From the NCBI GenBank assembly GCA_002457485.1, contig NTJL01000006.1:1-45710 (forward strand): a stretch of 45,710 nucleotides of DNA, read 5' to 3'. The notes under the pieces are model-generated. The model had not been told where the DNA came from. It did no database searches and saw only the letters and a list, made by a program, of their open reading frames with translations. Position numbers and translations under genes: made by a program. Of the stretch, positions 1-8,689 are shown piece by piece. Origin of the DNA: Pelagibacterales bacterium MED-G42 (GTDB lineage: Bacteria; Pseudomonadota; Alphaproteobacteria; Pelagibacterales; Pelagibacteraceae). Numbering within the stretch: position 1 is the first letter of the stretch; every line of letters starts with the position of its first letter.

Positions 1-2
1 TA

Positions 3-1211
3 TTTGATAGAAAAAATTATTTTTATGCAGATTTACCTCAAGGGTATCAAATCTCTCAATTTAAAGACCCAATAGTAGGTGAAGGCAAGGTTTTTTTAGA
101 TATGTCAGATGGTCAGAAAGAAGTAGGTATTGAAAGATTACATTTAGAACAGGATGCAGGAAAAAGTATTCATGATCTTGATCCTCAAAGTACATTTGTT
201 GATTTGAATAGATCTGGCGTAGCTTTGATGGAAATTGTCAGTAAACCAGATCTTAGATCTCCAGACGAAGTCAGCACATATATTAAAAAATTAAGATCAA
301 TTATGAGATATTTAGGAACTTGTGATGGAAACATGCAGGAAGGATCACTGAGAGCAGATGTTAATGTTTCTGTGAGAATAAAAGGCTCAAAGGAATTTGG
401 TACTAGATGTGAAATCAAAAATGTAAACTCTATTAAATTTATGCAAATGGCTATTGAATATGAAGCCAATAGACAAGTTGATTTAATTGAAGAGGGTAAA
501 TCAATCGATCAAGAAACTCGTCTCTTTGATACAAAAAAAAATGAAACTAGATCTATGAGATCTAAAGAGGATGCTCATGATTATAGATATTTTCCAGATC
601 CAGACTTACTTCCTTTAGAAGTTTCTGATGAATTTGTTAATAAGCTTAAGTCTGATATTCCTGAATTGCCAGACGATAAAAAGAAAAGATTTATTGATGA
701 GTTTAAACTGACATCCTACGAGGCTAATATTTTAGTTTCAGATATTGATATAGCGAAATATTTTGAGGAAGTTGTATTAAAGATGGGGAAAAATAAAGAT
801 ATAAAATTAGCTGTTAATTGGATCACAGGTGAATTATTTGCAGTTTTGAATAATAAAAACTTGGAAATTTCTCAAAGTCCAGTTAGTTCAAAAAATTTAG
901 CAATATTAGTAAATTTAATTAAAAATGGAACAATTTCAGGAAAAATAGCTAAGACAGTATTTGAATTAATGATGGATGGAGATAAAGATCCTCAAAAAAT
1001 TGTTGAGGAAAAAGGATTAAAACAACAAAGCGATCCTAAAGCTTTAGAAGCAATAATAGATAAAATAATCAATGAAAATAGAGATAAAGCCGTTGAATAT
1101 AAACAGGGAAAAGAAAAATTATTTGGTTTTTTTGTTGGTCAAGCAATGAAAGCTTCGGGCGGTAAAGCTAATCCTCAATTAATTAATGAGATATTAAAGA
1201 AAAAGCTTTAA
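3..1211 (+). CDS. gatB: Aspartyl/glutamyl-tRNA amidotransferase subunit B (5' partial; open frame runs to the window edge)
   Basis: Frame is open upstream of the listed ORF start ([28 protein letters not shown]...). GatB motifs seen: [56 protein letters not shown]. Confidence 0.97.
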   Translation, partial: FDRKNYFYADLPQGYQISQFKDPIVGEGKVFLDMSDGQKEVGIERLHLEQDAGKSIHDLDPQSTFVDLNRSGVALMEIVSKPDLRSPDEVSTYIKKLRSIMRYLGTCDGNMQEGSLRADVNVSVRIKGSKEFGTRCEIKNVNSIKFMQMAIEYEANRQVDLIEEGKSIDQETRLFDTKKNETRSMRSKEDAHDYRYFPDPDLLPLEVSDEFVNKLKSDIPELPDDKKKRFIDEFKLTSYEANILVSDIDIAKYFEEVVLKMGKNKDIKLAVNWITGELFAVLNNKNLEISQSPVSSKNLAILVNLIKNGTISGKIAKTVFELMMDGDKDPQKIVEEKGLKQQSDPKALEAIIDKIINENRDKAVEYKQGKEKLFGFFVGQAMKASGGKANPQLINEILKKKL

Positions 1212-1215
1212 CACA

Positions 1216-1866
1216 ATGGGTGGAAACCTTGATATTACAGAGAAATTACAAAATTATATTAATGATTTTGGTTTAAAGTTAAATCCAATTCAAGAAGAAA
1301 TAATTAATTATAATAAATCACTAGGGGATGTTAAAAGAATGCAAGTTGATCCTGTTCAGTGTCACTTTCTTCATTTAATGATAAAGGTCTCAAACATTAA
1401 AAATGTACTTGAAATAGGAACTTTTACTGGACTTAGCACACTTTCAATTTCACTTGCATTGCCAGATGATGGAAAGTTAATTACTCTAGATAAAAATGAA
1501 GATACTAACAAAATAGCAATAGATTTTTTTAAGAAGGCCGATCAAAATCATAAAATTCAAACAATAATTAATCCTGCACTTGATACTTTAGAAGAGTTAA
1601 GTAATCAAAAGTTTGATATGGTTTTTATAGATGCAGATAAGATGAATTATAAAAAATATTATGAAAAATCTTTAGGACTAATAAATCAAGGTGGATTAAT
1701 TATTATCGATAATGTTTTATGGCACGGAGAAGTTGTTGATGAAAAAAATGATGATAAATTTACAATTAATATTAGAGAATTTAATAAATTTGTATCTGAA
1801 GATAAGAGGGTAGAACAAATCATTATCCCATTAGGTGATGGAATGACCGTATGTAGAGTGTTATAA
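1216..1866 (+). CDS. SAM-dependent O-methyltransferase (caffeoyl-CoA OMT-like family)
   Basis: VLEIGTFTGLSTLSISLALP and FDMVFIDADKMNYKKYYEKSLGLINQGGLIIIDNVLWHGEVVD motifs. Confidence 0.9.
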   Translation: MGGNLDITEKLQNYINDFGLKLNPIQEEIINYNKSLGDVKRMQVDPVQCHFLHLMIKVSNIKNVLEIGTFTGLSTLSISLALPDDGKLITLDKNEDTNKIAIDFFKKADQNHKIQTIINPALDTLEELSNQKFDMVFIDADKMNYKKYYEKSLGLINQGGLIIIDNVLWHGEVVDEKNDDKFTINIREFNKFVSEDKRVEQIIIPLGDGMTVCRVL

Positions 1867-2774
1867 TGTTTAAAGTTTTCGGCTTTTATAAATTTATTAA
1901 GATTAAATCACTTAAAAGAAACAAAGATATTTTACAAAAATTTATTTCTTCAAACAATATAAGGGGAACAATAATTATTTCAAAAGAAGGATTAAATGGA
2001 ACTATATCAGGTCAAGTTAAAGATATTGATATTACAATTAAAAAATTAAAATCTTTATTCTTATTTAAGCACTTTGATAATAACAATTCGTCTAAATCTA
2101 AATTTCAACCATTTCAAAAACCTAAAATAAAGATTAAAAAAGAAGTTGTTCCAATGAATTTGATATTAAATTCTGTAGAAAGAAATACTAAATCTCACTT
2201 AGATCCAAAAGAATGGAATGAATTAATAAAAGATAAAGATACACATATTATTGATACTAGAAAACCTTTTGAGTACAAAGTTGGCACATTTAAAAAATCA
2301 GTAAATCCCAACATAAATAATTTTAGAGATTTTCCTAAATATTTGAATAAGCTTAAAAAAAATAAACCAGTAGCCATGTTCTGTACTGGTGGAATACGTT
2401 GTGAAAAAACATCTGTATATTTAAAGAAGAAAGGATTTAAGAATATATATCAGCTAAACGGTGGTATTTTAAATTACTTAAAGAAAATTAGTAAAAAAGA
2501 CAGTTTATGGAAAGGAGAGTGTTTTGTTTTTGATAATAGAATTAGTCTCAAACATGGTTTGGTTTTAGGTTCTTATTCTATATGTAGTGGTTGTAGAATG
2601 CCTATTTCATCAAAAGACAAAAGATCTAAAAAATTTGAGGAAGGTGTTTCGTGTCCAAATTGCTATAAGAACCTTACAGAGTCACAAAAATCACGTTTTA
2701 GAATGAGACAAAGTCAGATATACAAAGCGAAACAATCTGGAAAAAAATATATTTTTCAAAAAGAATTTAAATAA
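1866..2774 (+). CDS. trhO: tRNA uridine hydroxylation protein / rhodanese-related sulfurtransferase (TrhO/YceA family)
   Basis: Rhodanese domain IIDTRKPFEYKVGTF...MFCTGGIRCEKTSVYLKKKGF; N-terminal GTIIISKEGLNGTISG; C-terminal Cys-rich segment CSGCRMPIS...CPNCY. Confidence 0.9.
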   Translation: MFKVFGFYKFIKIKSLKRNKDILQKFISSNNIRGTIIISKEGLNGTISGQVKDIDITIKKLKSLFLFKHFDNNNSSKSKFQPFQKPKIKIKKEVVPMNLILNSVERNTKSHLDPKEWNELIKDKDTHIIDTRKPFEYKVGTFKKSVNPNINNFRDFPKYLNKLKKNKPVAMFCTGGIRCEKTSVYLKKKGFKNIYQLNGGILNYLKKISKKDSLWKGECFVFDNRISLKHGLVLGSYSICSGCRMPISSKDKRSKKFEEGVSCPNCYKNLTESQKSRFRMRQSQIYKAKQSGKKYIFQKEFK

Positions 2775-2782
2775 GGATATTT

Positions 2783-4153
2783 TTGTCTACCTCATACAAG
2801 CTCACTAAAGATCCAATATGGTTTCTACTTCGTAAGGTTACAATACCTGCAAGTGTTGGATCTCTTTTTCAAACATTTTATAATCTTGTTGATACTTGGT
2901 TTGCAGGAAAAATATCAGCTGAAGCAATAAGTGCGATAGCTAAATCATTTCCAATTTATTTTACCATAATTGCTGTTGGTGTTGGAATAGGTGCGGCTAC
3001 TAATGCAATGATTGGTAATTCAATAGGTGAAAGGAAAGAGAGAGTTGCATCTATGTATATAGCTCAATCTTTAATTTTTGCTTTAGCAATTTCAATTTTA
3101 GTAACAATTTTTGGACTAAATGCATCTAATTTTCTTCTTAAAGTAATGGGATCTAATGCCGCCGGTATTGAACTTACTAGAGAATATTTAGATATTATTT
3201 TTTATGGAACTTTTATTGTATTAATTCAAATTTCTTTAAATGGAACATTAAATGCTCAAGGTGATACCAAAAGTTATAGAAATGTTTTAATATTTAGTTT
3301 TTTCTTAAATATTTTTCTTAATCCTCTTTTTATATGGGGTTATGGAATTATTCCTGCTTTTGGTATAGCCGGACTTGCTATAGCAACAGTGATTTCACAA
3401 CTGATTGGAACAATCTATTTAGCCTATAAAGTTAATAATTGTAAAATCAAAAAATACTTAAAATTAGTATGTTTTATTCCTAAGTTTGAATATCTAAATC
3501 CTTTAACAAGGCAGTCGGTTCCTGTTATGTTTAGTATGTTATTTATTGGAGTTGGAATTTTTAATATTTTATATTTTATTGGAAAATTTGGTGATTTAGC
3601 AACAGCAGGATATGGAGCAGCCTTAAGAGTTGAACAAGTTTTTTTATTACCAGTGATTGGATTAAATACTGCAGTTCTTTCTATAGGAGGTCAAAACTTT
3701 GGTGCAAAAGCTTTTAGTAGAATAAGAGAATTATACACAAAAGCGTTATTTTTTGGATCTTCCTTTATGGCTGTTGCTGGAATAATATTATTTTTTGGTG
3801 CTGAGTTCTTTGTGTCTTTATTTACAGAAAATCAAGAAGCAGTGAAACATGGTGCAATTTATTTAAAAGTTGCAGCTTTGATTGGGCCAATTTATCCAGT
3901 ATTCTTTATCACAACAGCTGTATTTCAAGCTGTAAAGAAACCTCTTTATAGTCTTTATTTAAGTATATTGAGATTAACAGCGTTTCCATTTTTAAGTTTA
4001 TGGTACGTAATTAATATTAGAGGAGGAGATTATGAAGACATATTTTACACAATTATGGCTACTAATTGGTTAATGGGAATTGCTGTTTTGATATTTATTG
4101 GTTATTTTCTAAATAATGTATTTAAACAAAATAAATCTCTTTTTAGTTATTAG
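2783..4153 (+). CDS. MATE family efflux transporter (TTG start)
   Basis: Polytopic protein of 456 aa; PASVGSLFQTFYNLVDTWFAGKIS, LNGTLNAQGDTKSYRN, PVIGLNTAVLSIGGQNFGA typical of MATE/NorM. Confidence 0.9.
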   Translation: MSTSYKLTKDPIWFLLRKVTIPASVGSLFQTFYNLVDTWFAGKISAEAISAIAKSFPIYFTIIAVGVGIGAATNAMIGNSIGERKERVASMYIAQSLIFALAISILVTIFGLNASNFLLKVMGSNAAGIELTREYLDIIFYGTFIVLIQISLNGTLNAQGDTKSYRNVLIFSFFLNIFLNPLFIWGYGIIPAFGIAGLAIATVISQLIGTIYLAYKVNNCKIKKYLKLVCFIPKFEYLNPLTRQSVPVMFSMLFIGVGIFNILYFIGKFGDLATAGYGAALRVEQVFLLPVIGLNTAVLSIGGQNFGAKAFSRIRELYTKALFFGSSFMAVAGIILFFGAEFFVSLFTENQEAVKHGAIYLKVAALIGPIYPVFFITTAVFQAVKKPLYSLYLSILRLTAFPFLSLWYVINIRGGDYEDIFYTIMATNWLMGIAVLIFIGYFLNNVFKQNKSLFSY

Positions 4154-4598
4154 TATTTGTCTAATATTTTTTTTTCTAACTTATTTTGATGTAAAATCTC
4201 AAGAATTAAAAATTGTAGATGGTGATACAATTCATTTAAATTCAGAAAAAATAAGATTTACTGGTATTGATACTCCGGAGTTAAAGCAAACATGCATTAA
4301 AGATAATAAGTTAATTCAATGCGGGATAAAAGCAAAAGAGTTATTGATTAAAAGGATTGGTAATAGTAACGTTAATTGCATTAAAGAGGGTAAAGATAGA
4401 TATGGAAGAATTCTAGCAGAATGCTTTATTGAAAATATTAGTTTATCAAGTTATTTAGTAAGGAATGGATATGCATTTGCATATAGAAAATATTCACAAA
4501 AATTTATACCAGATGAGGATTTTGCACGAATAAATAAAAATGGAATGTGGTCTATGACATTTGAATTTCCATGGGAATATAGAAAAAAAAATAAATAA
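4116..4598 (+). CDS. Thermonuclease (SNase-like) family protein with N-terminal signal/TM segment
   Basis: VVDGDTIHLNSEKIRFTGIDTPE...KDRYGRILAECFIENISLSSYLVRNGYAFAYRKYS; hydrophobic N-terminus. Confidence 0.88.
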   Translation: MYLNKINLFLVISICLIFFFLTYFDVKSQELKIVDGDTIHLNSEKIRFTGIDTPELKQTCIKDNKLIQCGIKAKELLIKRIGNSNVNCIKEGKDRYGRILAECFIENISLSSYLVRNGYAFAYRKYSQKFIPDEDFARINKNGMWSMTFEFPWEYRKKNK

Positions 4599-5767
4599 TG
4601 AATAATACAAATTATAATTGGAATTACCCCACAACTATATGGGTTGGGCAAAATAGAATCAAAGATTTATCATTAGCCTGCAAAAAATTAAATATCAGTA
4701 AACCACTATTTGTAACGGATAGGGAATTAATTAAATCTAATATTGTAAAAAAAACATTATTAGATTTAAAAAAAGAAAATTTATCATTTGAGACATTCTC
4801 TAATGTATCTGGTAATCCATGTGGGTCTCATGTAGATGAAGGAGTTAATTTTTTTAATCAAAAAAAATGTGATGGTGTAATTGCTTTTGGTGGTGGTAGT
4901 GGATTAGATGTTGGAAAAGCAATAGCCTTTATGTCTGGTCAAAATCTACCAATATGGGATTTTGAGGATATTGGAGACAATTGGACAAGAGCAAATAATA
5001 ATAAGATTTCACCAATTATAGCTGTACCCACAACTGCAGGAACTGGTTCTGAAACTGGTAGAGCTTCTGTAATTCTAAATGAAACAACTGGTGTTAAAAA
5101 AATTATTTTTCATCCTAAATTTTTACCTTCAATAGTTATTTTAGATCCTATTTTAACAATTGATTTACCATCAAATATTACTGCTGCCACAGGAATGGAT
5201 GCTTTAGCTCATAATCTTGAAGCATATTGTGCGCCTGGTTATCATCCTATGGCAGATGGGATTGCGCTTGAAGGAATGAGACTTATAAAAAATTCATTAT
5301 TAGACGTTGTAAATGATGGATCAAATATAGAGGCTCGAATGAATATGTTAACTGCATCGAGTATGGGATCGACAGCATTTCAAAAAGGTTTGGGTGCAAT
5401 ACATTCACTTAGTCATCCTTTAAATGCACAACATAACGTTCATCATGGCTTATCTAATGCTATATTTATGCCCTATGTTTTAACATTTAATAAAACTTTT
5501 ATAGAAAAAAGAATTATTTTAATATGTGAATACCTGAATATGGAAAAAAACTTTGAAACTTTTTTAAATTGGATATTGCATTTAAGAAAAAAGCTTGAAA
5601 TTCCTCATAAAATTACAGACATCATAGATCCAAAAGATATTAATTTGGATAGGCTATCAAAAATGGCTCTAGATGATCCATCAACGTCATCTAATCCAAG
5701 AAAATTAAATATAAATGATATGAGAATTATGTATGAGCATAGTATTACAGGAGAACTATTTAAATGA
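4598..5767 (+). CDS. Iron-containing alcohol dehydrogenase
   Basis: GGGSGLDVGKAIAF, VPTTAGTGSETGRASVI, DALAHNLEAYCAPGYHPMADGIALEG, HSLSHPLNAQHNVHHGLSNAI (metal ligands). Confidence 0.92.
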   Translation: MNNTNYNWNYPTTIWVGQNRIKDLSLACKKLNISKPLFVTDRELIKSNIVKKTLLDLKKENLSFETFSNVSGNPCGSHVDEGVNFFNQKKCDGVIAFGGGSGLDVGKAIAFMSGQNLPIWDFEDIGDNWTRANNNKISPIIAVPTTAGTGSETGRASVILNETTGVKKIIFHPKFLPSIVILDPILTIDLPSNITAATGMDALAHNLEAYCAPGYHPMADGIALEGMRLIKNSLLDVVNDGSNIEARMNMLTASSMGSTAFQKGLGAIHSLSHPLNAQHNVHHGLSNAIFMPYVLTFNKTFIEKRIILICEYLNMEKNFETFLNWILHLRKKLEIPHKITDIIDPKDINLDRLSKMALDDPSTSSNPRKLNINDMRIMYEHSITGELFK

Positions 5768-6546
5768 AAAAAATTTTATTGGTAGAAGGAAATTTAAGAG
5801 AAGAAAATCAAAGTTTTACTGATGGAGGTATTAAAACTCATACTGAAAGTTTAAAAGACAGTATTAGTTTTTTTACAAATAAACTTGAATTAGACGTTGT
5901 AAACCCATCATCTGATAAAAATTTGTCTGAAGTAACTGAAGATTTAACAAAGTATGATGGCATGATTTGGGGCGGTAGCAGTCTCAATATTTATAATGAT
6001 ACTGTTGAAATAAGAAGACAATTAGATTTCATGAGAGAATGTCAAAAAAAAATTAAGAATATTCTAGCTATCTGTTGGGGATTACAAGTAGCGGTTACTG
6101 TAGCTGGAGGTATTGTTAAAAGATGCAATAAAGGTGCTCATAGAGGAATCGCACATAATGTCAAAATTAATAAAAATGGTTTAACACACCCATTATATAA
6201 AAATAAAAATGAAACTTTTAATACTCCAGCATTTAATTTTGATGAAGTTGCAACACTACCAAACAACTCTACTTTATTGTCTTCCAACGAAATAAATAAT
6301 GTAATGGGCATAAATTTCAAATGTGGAGTTAGTGATATTTGGGGAATTCAATATCATCCTGAAATCACATACGATAAAATGATTACATTAATTCATTTTA
6401 GAAAAGACAGATTGTTAAACAATAAGGCTTTTATAGATGAAGACGAAATTAACTCTCATGTAAAAATGATTGCAGAAGAGAATAAAATTACAAATAAAGA
6501 TAACAGAATGAAAGAGCTTGAAAATTGGTTAAATAAAATTATTTAA
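5764..6546 (+). CDS. Class-I glutamine amidotransferase-like protein (GMP-synthase-type GATase1 domain)
   Basis: Nucleophile motif LAICWGLQVAV and GIQYHPE; 4-bp ATGA overlap with the upstream ADH gene. Confidence 0.85.
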   Translation: MKKILLVEGNLREENQSFTDGGIKTHTESLKDSISFFTNKLELDVVNPSSDKNLSEVTEDLTKYDGMIWGGSSLNIYNDTVEIRRQLDFMRECQKKIKNILAICWGLQVAVTVAGGIVKRCNKGAHRGIAHNVKINKNGLTHPLYKNKNETFNTPAFNFDEVATLPNNSTLLSSNEINNVMGINFKCGVSDIWGIQYHPEITYDKMITLIHFRKDRLLNNKAFIDEDEINSHVKMIAEENKITNKDNRMKELENWLNKII

Positions 6547-6550
6547 TTAA

Positions 6551-7282
6551 TTATTCATTTTTTAATTTCTTCTCTAATTTTCTAACAAAATATGAAACAA
6601 TCAAAATTAATATTAAATATTCTAATATTAAAAAAGTATAAATCTCTAATGGCCTATAGGTAGTGACAACTAATTCATTAGCTTTTCTGGTCAAATCACC
6701 AATTCCAATTATTGATACTAATGAGGACATTTTTAATACATACACAAATTGATTTCCTATAGCAGGCAAAATATTTTTTATTGCTTGAGGGAGTATTACT
6801 AATCTTAATCTTTTAAAAAAATTTAAACCCAAGGAACTTCCAGCTTCCCATTGAGCTTTTTTTATTGAGTTTATTCCTGCTCTAAAGATTTCAGCTTGAA
6901 AAGCACTTTCACTTATTGATAAAGCGATTATACCTGAAATAAATGGACTAAAACTAATACCAGTCATGATAGGTAATCCATAGTAAATCCAAAGTATTAG
7001 GACTAATAATGGGATTGCTCTTACGATCTCAACATAACCAATATTAATATAGGTTAGAAATTTATTTTTAGCCAAAGAGGGGATGGCAACAATAAATCCT
7101 AAAATCATTGATATAACAATTGAAACAACTGAAATATAGATAGTTGTTGATAATCCGCTTAACAAAAATTTAAGATTTGTAAGCCCCTCTATATTATTAG
7201 GTGATATTATGAACCACCCAAGCTCTTGTCCCGTACATGAAGAAAAAAGCAAAAATAAAGATAAAAAAAAAATCTTTTTCAC
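6551..7282 (-). CDS. Amino acid ABC transporter permease (His/Glu/Gln/Arg-type)
   Basis: GLSTTIYISVVSIVISMILG; EIVRAIPLLVLILWIYYGLP; EAGSSLGLNFFKRLRLVILPQAIKNILPAIGNQFVYVLKMSSLVSIIGIGDL (EAA loop). Confidence 0.92.
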   Translation of the reverse strand: MKKIFFLSLFLLFSSCTGQELGWFIISPNNIEGLTNLKFLLSGLSTTIYISVVSIVISMILGFIVAIPSLAKNKFLTYINIGYVEIVRAIPLLVLILWIYYGLPIMTGISFSPFISGIIALSISESAFQAEIFRAGINSIKKAQWEAGSSLGLNFFKRLRLVILPQAIKNILPAIGNQFVYVLKMSSLVSIIGIGDLTRKANELVVTTYRPLEIYTFLILEYLILILIVSYFVRKLEKKLKNE

Positions 7283-7322
7283 CTTTAAAGTTATAGAGAA
7301 TTAATAATTAATTTCTAATCTA

Positions 7323-8090
7323 TTATAAACTTTTTAAATTATATTTAGATAATAAATTTTCAAAAAAGCCAGATTCTTTTTTCTTTTCAATCCAATTACT
7401 AACATAATCGTTCCAAACAGTATCTTTTTTAGGCACCATCATTGCTAAAAATGCTGGATTTTTTTCCCCATCTGGAACAATTGCCAATTGTGGGTAAGTA
7501 ATAACTAATTTATTGGCTTCTGTTGAGCTTGTGATGTTTCCGTCAGCTCTTCCAGCTAAAACTTCTTGAAAATCTCTTGCAGGTGCTTCAACAGATTTTA
7601 ATGTTGAATTTGGAAAAAATTCTTTAGCTTTTTGTTCTTGTGAGGTTCCAAGGGTTGTTGCAATTGTAACATTACTATTATTTAAAGAGTCCCAAGTTGA
7701 AAATTTACTTAAGTTTTTCTTAAGGACAAGAGGGACTGTTCCATATTTATAGTAAGTAGTAGTAAATCCAGCTACTTCTGCTCTTTTTGCAGTTTTAGTA
7801 ACACTTGTAGAAATATCGTATCTTCCAGATGTAATTCCTGAAACTATTGTTTTCCATTCAGTTGGAACAAAACTAACTTTTACTCCCATATCTTTTGCTA
7901 ATTCATTCATAACATCAATATCAAAACCTTTATATTTGTTAGTTGCTGGGTCTTTCATTGTCATCGGATCCCAGTCACCTGTTGTACCCACTTTTAATTC
8001 ACCAGAGGATAATATTTGATCTAGTTTAGAGTCTGCGTTAACTGATAAGGGTAAAAGCACTAGAAGTGCGAGTATAATTAATTTTTTCAT
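7323..8090 (-). CDS. ABC transporter periplasmic substrate-binding protein (SBP_bac_3-like)
   Basis: Signal peptide; [69 protein letters not shown]; 32 bp upstream of the permease in the same orientation. Confidence 0.9.
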   Translation of the reverse strand: MKKLIILALLVLLPLSVNADSKLDQILSSGELKVGTTGDWDPMTMKDPATNKYKGFDIDVMNELAKDMGVKVSFVPTEWKTIVSGITSGRYDISTSVTKTAKRAEVAGFTTTYYKYGTVPLVLKKNLSKFSTWDSLNNSNVTIATTLGTSQEQKAKEFFPNSTLKSVEAPARDFQEVLAGRADGNITSSTEANKLVITYPQLAIVPDGEKNPAFLAMMVPKKDTVWNDYVSNWIEKKKESGFFENLLSKYNLKSL

Positions 8091-8125
8091 ATTAAACTTT
8101 TAACGTAAAACTAATGAGAATAACT

Positions 8126-8689
8126 CTATAACCTTGACGCACTATCGTTAATCCACGAGCTTAAATGTTCCGAAAAGGATCTTCTAACAAATAAATTAAC
8201 TAAATTTTCACTTTTGTGACGAATTATCACATCAATATTATTTAACAAAGTTTGTGTTGTAGAACCTTGTTTTTTTTTAAATTTACTAAAATCAAAAGGA
8301 CTACCTGTAGAAAATAGTTCATAAATATTTTTTCCATCTAATTCCAACATTACAAATTGATCTGTTACATTAACTACTGCACCTAAATTGTGTTTTGATA
8401 CACTATGAAATAAATTTTCTTCTAATTCATATTTATTAGTATTTTCATCAACTTTATTATTAGTAAAAATTAACCATTCATCTGGACTAAGCCATATGGC
8501 TGATATTATATCATTTGTAGATGATGTATTAGCCTCGGTAGGTAATATCATATTTAAATTCTTTCCAATATTAGTAAAAAACTCTCTTTTTTTACCTCTT
8601 ACAATTAATTTCATTACTGGTGAAATTTCTTTAATTGTTAAATCATTATATTGATTTTCTTTTTTCAGTGCTGAATTAAAATTAAGCAT
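8126..8689 (-). CDS. soxG: Sarcosine oxidase gamma subunit
   Basis: Position after soxA with 8-bp overlap; IWLSPDEWLIFT...VVNVTDQFVMLELDGKNIYELFSTGSPFDF...RRSFSEHLSSWI. Confidence 0.88.
   Translation of the reverse strand: MLNFNSALKKENQYNDLTIKEISPVMKLIVRGKKREFFTNIGKNLNMILPTEANTSSTNDIISAIWLSPDEWLIFTNNKVDENTNKYELEENLFHSVSKHNLGAVVNVTDQFVMLELDGKNIYELFSTGSPFDFSKFKKKQGSTTQTLLNNIDVIIRHKSENLVNLFVRRSFSEHLSSWINDSASRL

Noticed and set aside
185-469. 94-aa minus-strand ORF inside gatB
   Set aside because: Antisense to conserved GatB coding sequence; no independent support.
7283-7322. AATTAA/TTAATT inverted repeat between the ABC binding protein and permease
   Set aside because: Short and entirely A/T; expected by chance here and not a convincing terminator.
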